From positions 4,247,001-4,311,000 of the forward strand of contig CANTUQ010000078.1 in NCBI GenBank assembly GCA_947683425.1: a stretch of 64,000 nucleotides of DNA, read 5' to 3'. A program made the position numbers and the translations under genes. Every line of letters starts with the position of its first letter. The stretch's first letter is position 1. Of the stretch, positions 60,499 to 64,000 are shown piece by piece. Source of the stretch: Excoecaria cochinchinensis. Its lineage: Eukaryota; Streptophyta; Magnoliopsida; Malpighiales; Euphorbiaceae. The notes beneath the pieces were generated by a model. The model worked only from the letters and a program-made list of their open reading frames with translations. It was not told the DNA's origin and searched no databases.

Positions 60499-61060
60499 AT
60501 GTGGCGTGCCGCGTCGAGCTTCCCTCGTCGCCGCTCGCTCCCACCGTTGCCGCTCGCTCCCCCTAGCCACCGTGCTCTCGCCTGCCCGCCTCGCTTTCAC
60601 CCTATCAGCCACGCCCTCCCCCCCCCCCATTGCGCTTCCCCCACTGCCCCTTGCTCACCAGCGTCATCCCTCCCCCCGACATCAGATTTGCTCACCCCCA
60701 GCCCTGGCCAGATCTGCTCGCCCCTAGCCACACCAGATTTGCCGCTGCTTCCTCACATGCAAGCCCGATTTGCCATAAGCCTCCCTCACGAGCGCCAGAT
60801 CTGTCGCAAGCCTCCGCCGTCGGTTGTCGCTCCCTGCTCTAGCCTTACCGGTTACCACTCCTCCCTTGCCATGAACGTTGCTACCATCTTGACTCAACAG
60901 GTAAATTACAATTTTTATTTTTTTCATTTATTTATTTTTATTCGTTTTGTATGTTTGTTGTGTAATTTTTTACCATTTATTTTTTTTTCCTCTCAATCTT
61001 TCGCTCACAGTTGACGCTGACCTCCCTTCAGCCTCGCCTCAGTCACCGCTGCTCATGAGG
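60499..61060 (+). other. Captured two-exon cargo, source unknown
   Basis: From an ATG at 60499 a Pro/Ser/Arg-rich frame (MWRAASSFPRRRSLPPLPLA...) stays open to CTCAACAG|GTAAATTA at 60900. After a 110-nt T-rich intron with acceptor CTCACAG (61010) a short segment VDADLPSASPQSP follows. The composition is far more GC-rich than the surroundings. Repeated CAGATCTG/CAGATTTG words suggest low complexity, so the frame may not be a real protein. Confidence 0.4.
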
Positions 61061-61069
61061 TTTAAACTC

Positions 61070-61071
<2 letters not shown>

Positions 61072-61146
<75 letters not shown>
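61072..61146. repeat. (AT)n microsatellite
   Basis: About 74 bp of pure TA repeats inside the CACTA cargo region. Confidence 0.95.
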
Positions 61147-61155
<9 letters not shown>

Positions 61156-62579
61156 ATATGTTGCTTTGTTTTGCTGTGAGAATTGATTCTATTTGCTTTA
61201 TTTTGCTATGAGTTTTGATTCTATTTGCTTTGCTTTGCTTTGCTTGGTTTGGGATCTATTTGAAGCCATTTTTTATTATCTTTTGGTGTTCTATGCTCAG
61301 TCAGGTTTTAATGCATTTACTCTGTATTGCTTTTATATGTTAGATTCTTGTGTAAATTGGATTATAATTTTCGTTTTCAAGTTTGTAGCAAAGGGGTTTC
61401 TCTATTCAAAATAAGTTAGAATTAATGCGTAACTATAATTATCATTTGCTCTCTGTTTTGCCTACTTTCTTTGTAATTAATATGTCATATGTTTTGCTCC
61501 TTACTCCTTCTTTTTTTGTTTTCATTTTCTCCAAAAATATTTATATCTGTATTTTTAAGCTTTTGCTGCGAATTTTTTCGTTTATTAACTTATGCGGCCT
61601 CTGATGGATTGTAAACAAAGGTGTTTTATTTATTTTTTTTATTAGCTTTTTTAAATTGCCAACGGAATACTGATGAAAAATTTTGTCGGTAAAAATAAAA
61701 ATAAAAAATTTCAAAATTGTTTGATGAAATAGTAATTTTCGTCGGGAATTTATTGACGAAAATTACTATTCTGTCAGGAAATTTTTGACAGAAATGTTAT
61801 TCCATAGGAATATTTTTGATGAAAATGATTTTTCGTCCTCAAATTCATATTTTATTGGGACAATTACCGATAGAACAACATTTTTGTCAATAATTTTGCC
61901 TACGATTCAAATGCCAATGGAATTGACTTCCGTCGAAAATTTAATTTCTAGACGAAAAATCCTGACTTTTTATCAGGAAATCGTTAATTTCTTGTAGTGG
62001 TAAACAGACTACAACGGTCGGTCAGATGGGCAAAAAAAAGAGTGAAGAGCCCAGAAAGAGTATCCACGTCTAGAAGCTCAGGTAAGCAAAAAGAGGTTGA
62101 ACAAGGAAGGTTAAAATGCCTTGCCAATAATCTAGCTAGAACCTATACCCTGTTCAACTCCAATCCTGCCAGCATCTTAATATGGATCAAAAAGAAGCAC
62201 AGCAAGGTCAATTGGCCAAAAAATATGTCTGACCGGACATATGCCAAATGAGATAAGAGCAAGTACTGTGAATTTCACAAAGACGTAGGAAGGGGTCTTT
62301 GAAGAGATTTGTGAAGCCTACGCATAGAAGTCCCTATAAGCCTCCTGTTGAAAGAAAAGACCAATCAAATTTCTATAATGATGAGGATCAAAGAAAGCCA
62401 AGGGATGTTGATTATCAGAAGCAAAGAGCTAGAGTGATCAATATGATTATTGGGGGATCATAATACATAGAAGATTTCTCCAAGAGAAAGAAGGGCAAGG
62501 GTATATTCTTATTAGCCAAATTCAAGAAACTACCACCCGTCTTGATATCCCCCAAAGACATAGGCTATCTAAAATTTTC

Positions 62580-64000
62580 ACATAAAGATGCCTTAGTTGT
62601 CTAAGCAACAATCAATAATTCCTTGGTAAAGAGAACCTTGGTTGATAATGGAATTCACTCTAGAAACTTACAAGAAGATGGGCTTGTCGATCGAATAGCT
62701 AAAGCCAAATACCACCATCCTGATAGGCCTTGGCAATGCTGCCATTCTAGTGGTAGGATCAGTAGATCTCTTTGTAAAGCTCGGAGATGAAGCAATGACC
62801 CACACGTGCAAAGTAACATTTATGGTGATGGATATGGCCTTTGCATAGAATGCAATTGTTGAAAGGCCACTGCTCTTCTCGAATGGAACGATGACCAATA
62901 TCAGGTGCATGGTCACGAAGGTGCCTATAGAGGAAGGAAAGACTATCCTAAGAGGAAACCAAAAGAACTCTAGGGAAGCCTGTATCTCTATGATAAAGTA
63001 AAAAAGGCAGGCATATATAGTAGAGCCTAGCCTTGAGAAGAAAGAATAGGCTGAAAAACCTAGAATGGACCCAAAAGGGGAGCTGATAAAGAAAGAGCTA
63101 TCAAAGAGAAAATAAGTCCTGATCGGGTCAGGAATGATCAAGGAGGTGGAAGAAGAGGTCTTGCATGTACTAATGATTAATCAGTCCTCTTTTACGTGAA
63201 AAATGAAAGATATCCCTGGCATTGACCCAAAGGTCATCACGCACGAATTGAATGCAGATCGAAATCACTCTCATGTTAAACAAAAACTAAGAAGACACGC
63301 GCTCGATCAAAAAAAGTTCATTTCAAATGGAGTCAATAGACTCCTACAAGCTAGAACTTTTTAAGAAATTGACTATCCTATTTGGCTCACCAATGTGGTC
63401 CTGGTGAAGAAGAAGAGCAGGAAGCTTAGAATGTGCATTGATTTCACTGATCTCAATAAAGCTTGCCCAAAAGACAACTACCCACTCCTGAGTATGGGCC
63501 AACTTGTAAACGCTATAGCTTGCCACACAATCTACTCTTTACTTGATGCTTACGCTGGTTGTCATCAGATTTTGATGTGGTTAATGGATCAAGAAAAGAC
63601 GAGTTTTATCACAGATGATGGAACCTTTTGCTACAAGGCAATACCATTCGATCTGAAGAATGTTGGTGCAACATACTAGTGGCTGATGAATAAGATTTTC
63701 AAGGATCAAATTGGAAATAATGTAGAAGTATATGTTGACGACATGATCATGAAGAGTAAAAGCCAAGAGGAACATATTGCTGATCTGATCCAAGTTTTTG
63801 GCACGCTAAACAAATTTCAGATGAAGTTGAACCTAAAAAAATGCATATTTAAAGTGCCATCAGGAAAATTTATTGGCTTTATAGTTTCTGAAAGGGGAAT
63901 CAAAGCCAACCCAAAAAAATAAAAACAATTTTAGACATGCAGCCCCAAGTTGTGGTAAAGACATTCAGAAGTTGAATGAGAGAATAATAGCCTTGGGCAG
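62580..64000 (+). pseudogene. pol of element D (protease, RT), cut by window end
   Basis: Protease-like strand LVKRTLVDNGIH near 62630: the active DTG is changed to DNG. The segment after it follows other frames. RT: WLTNVVLVKKKSRKLRMCID, DLNKACPKDNYPL, CHQILM (usual YHQI is lost), PFDLKNVGATY-stop at 63677, then VEVYVDDMIMKSK with YVDD intact at about 63731, and FIGFIVSERGIKANPKK-stop at 63920. Similar layout to element B but a separate, older copy. Confidence 0.85.

Larger units (their letters stand above)
60064..61999 (+). mobile_element. CACTA element with GC-rich cargo, 1.94 kb
   Basis: CACTATAAGAATTTG (60064) to TTTCTTGTAGTG (61999), flanked by GTA on both sides. Left subterminal motifs are TTAGCGACGAAAAT; right ones are GTCGGTAAAAAT and ACGAAAAT. 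The right end resembles that of the RPL13A CACTA (20532-23401). No transposase. Interior: TATATATAAAAAC then a CT-rich leader, a GC-rich exon ending at a donor (60900), a second exon-like piece, and an (AT)n run. Confidence 0.85.
59470..62300 (+). pseudogene. gag of element D, interrupted by CACTA
   Basis: Capsid part: PLFNGNTMSPFCQEIIKTEL, then KFDPKCHISEYLMQIQYSYD, LPITLAGNALNWFHDL, and TRFIV with stops after. It resumes after the CACTA at 62003. The nucleocapsid is only half visible (CEFHKDVG, about 62268), so the knuckle is broken. Confidence 0.75.
57630..64000 (+). mobile_element. Element D: Tat-type retrotransposon, open at right edge
   Basis: LTR, gag (59470-62300), a CACTA insertion inside gag (60064-61999), protease-like and RT regions running to the window end. 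All coding parts carry stops. Confidence 0.75.

Noticed and set aside
1..64000. tRNA or rRNA genes
   Set aside because: Scanned by eye for cloverleaf-type A and B boxes (GGTTCGA-type) and rRNA blocks; only retroelement primer sites were seen.

Overview
This window looks like nuclear DNA from a flowering plant, most likely a eudicot. It is AT-rich and made almost entirely of transposable elements nested inside one another. Plant markers include a hevamine-type class III chitinase, a plant-type EB1 fragment, CACTA elements with TNP2 and Ptta-type genes, Tat-lineage Ty3/gypsy elements with CX2HX4HX4C gag knuckles, and long LTRs with TGTAACA...TGTTACA ends. Species cannot be fixed from sequence alone. 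A hevamine-like chitinase would suit Euphorbiaceae but does not prove it. I found no intact host gene.

Layout. 1-9515 is a minus-strand, gag-only Tat-type retrotransposon (A). It has 2.86-kb LTRs (the left one is cut by the window edge), two minisatellites beside its 3' LTR, and a fold-back element inside it. 9516-16120 holds decayed plant-mobile-domain-like segments, a probable LTR remnant, a 3.75-kb solo LTR and two exons of an unidentified gene. 16250-20530 holds small elements: a CACTA relic, a fold-back element split by a hAT-like element, a retroposed sequence with 17-bp target duplications, and another fold-back. 20532-23401 is a CACTA element carrying pieces of a ribosomal protein L13a gene.

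23887-36410 is the centrepiece. A class III chitinase gene, also carrying a 1-nt deletion, is split by an LTR element with an exact 5-bp target duplication (CAATC). That element has three LTRs and two gag bodies. The second gag body is split by an 8.35-kb CACTA element (duplication ACT) with the C-terminal half of a TNP2-like transposase and a Ptta/TnpA-like gene. That CACTA is itself split by a 2.84-kb CACTA (duplication AAA) carrying exons of the microtubule plus-end protein EB1. This makes four nested layers.

36411-64000 is again retroelements. B is a plus-strand Tat-type element with gag, protease, RT and RNase H. It is followed by a truncated hAT relative and a 4.7-kb solo LTR. C is a Tat-type element whose RT is split by a 2.23-kb solo LTR with exact TGAAC duplications. 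Next comes a fragment with a putative plant transposon domain, then D, a Tat-type element whose gag is split by a third cargo-bearing CACTA (duplication GTA). D runs off the right edge.

Nothing here works as a pathway or operon. The biology is insertion order, gene capture by CACTA elements, and loss of a defence chitinase. The three cargo-bearing CACTAs share a plan: subterminal repeats, a pyrimidine-rich leader, a GC-rich first exon ending at a GT donor, and captured or transposase exons downstream in the same direction.
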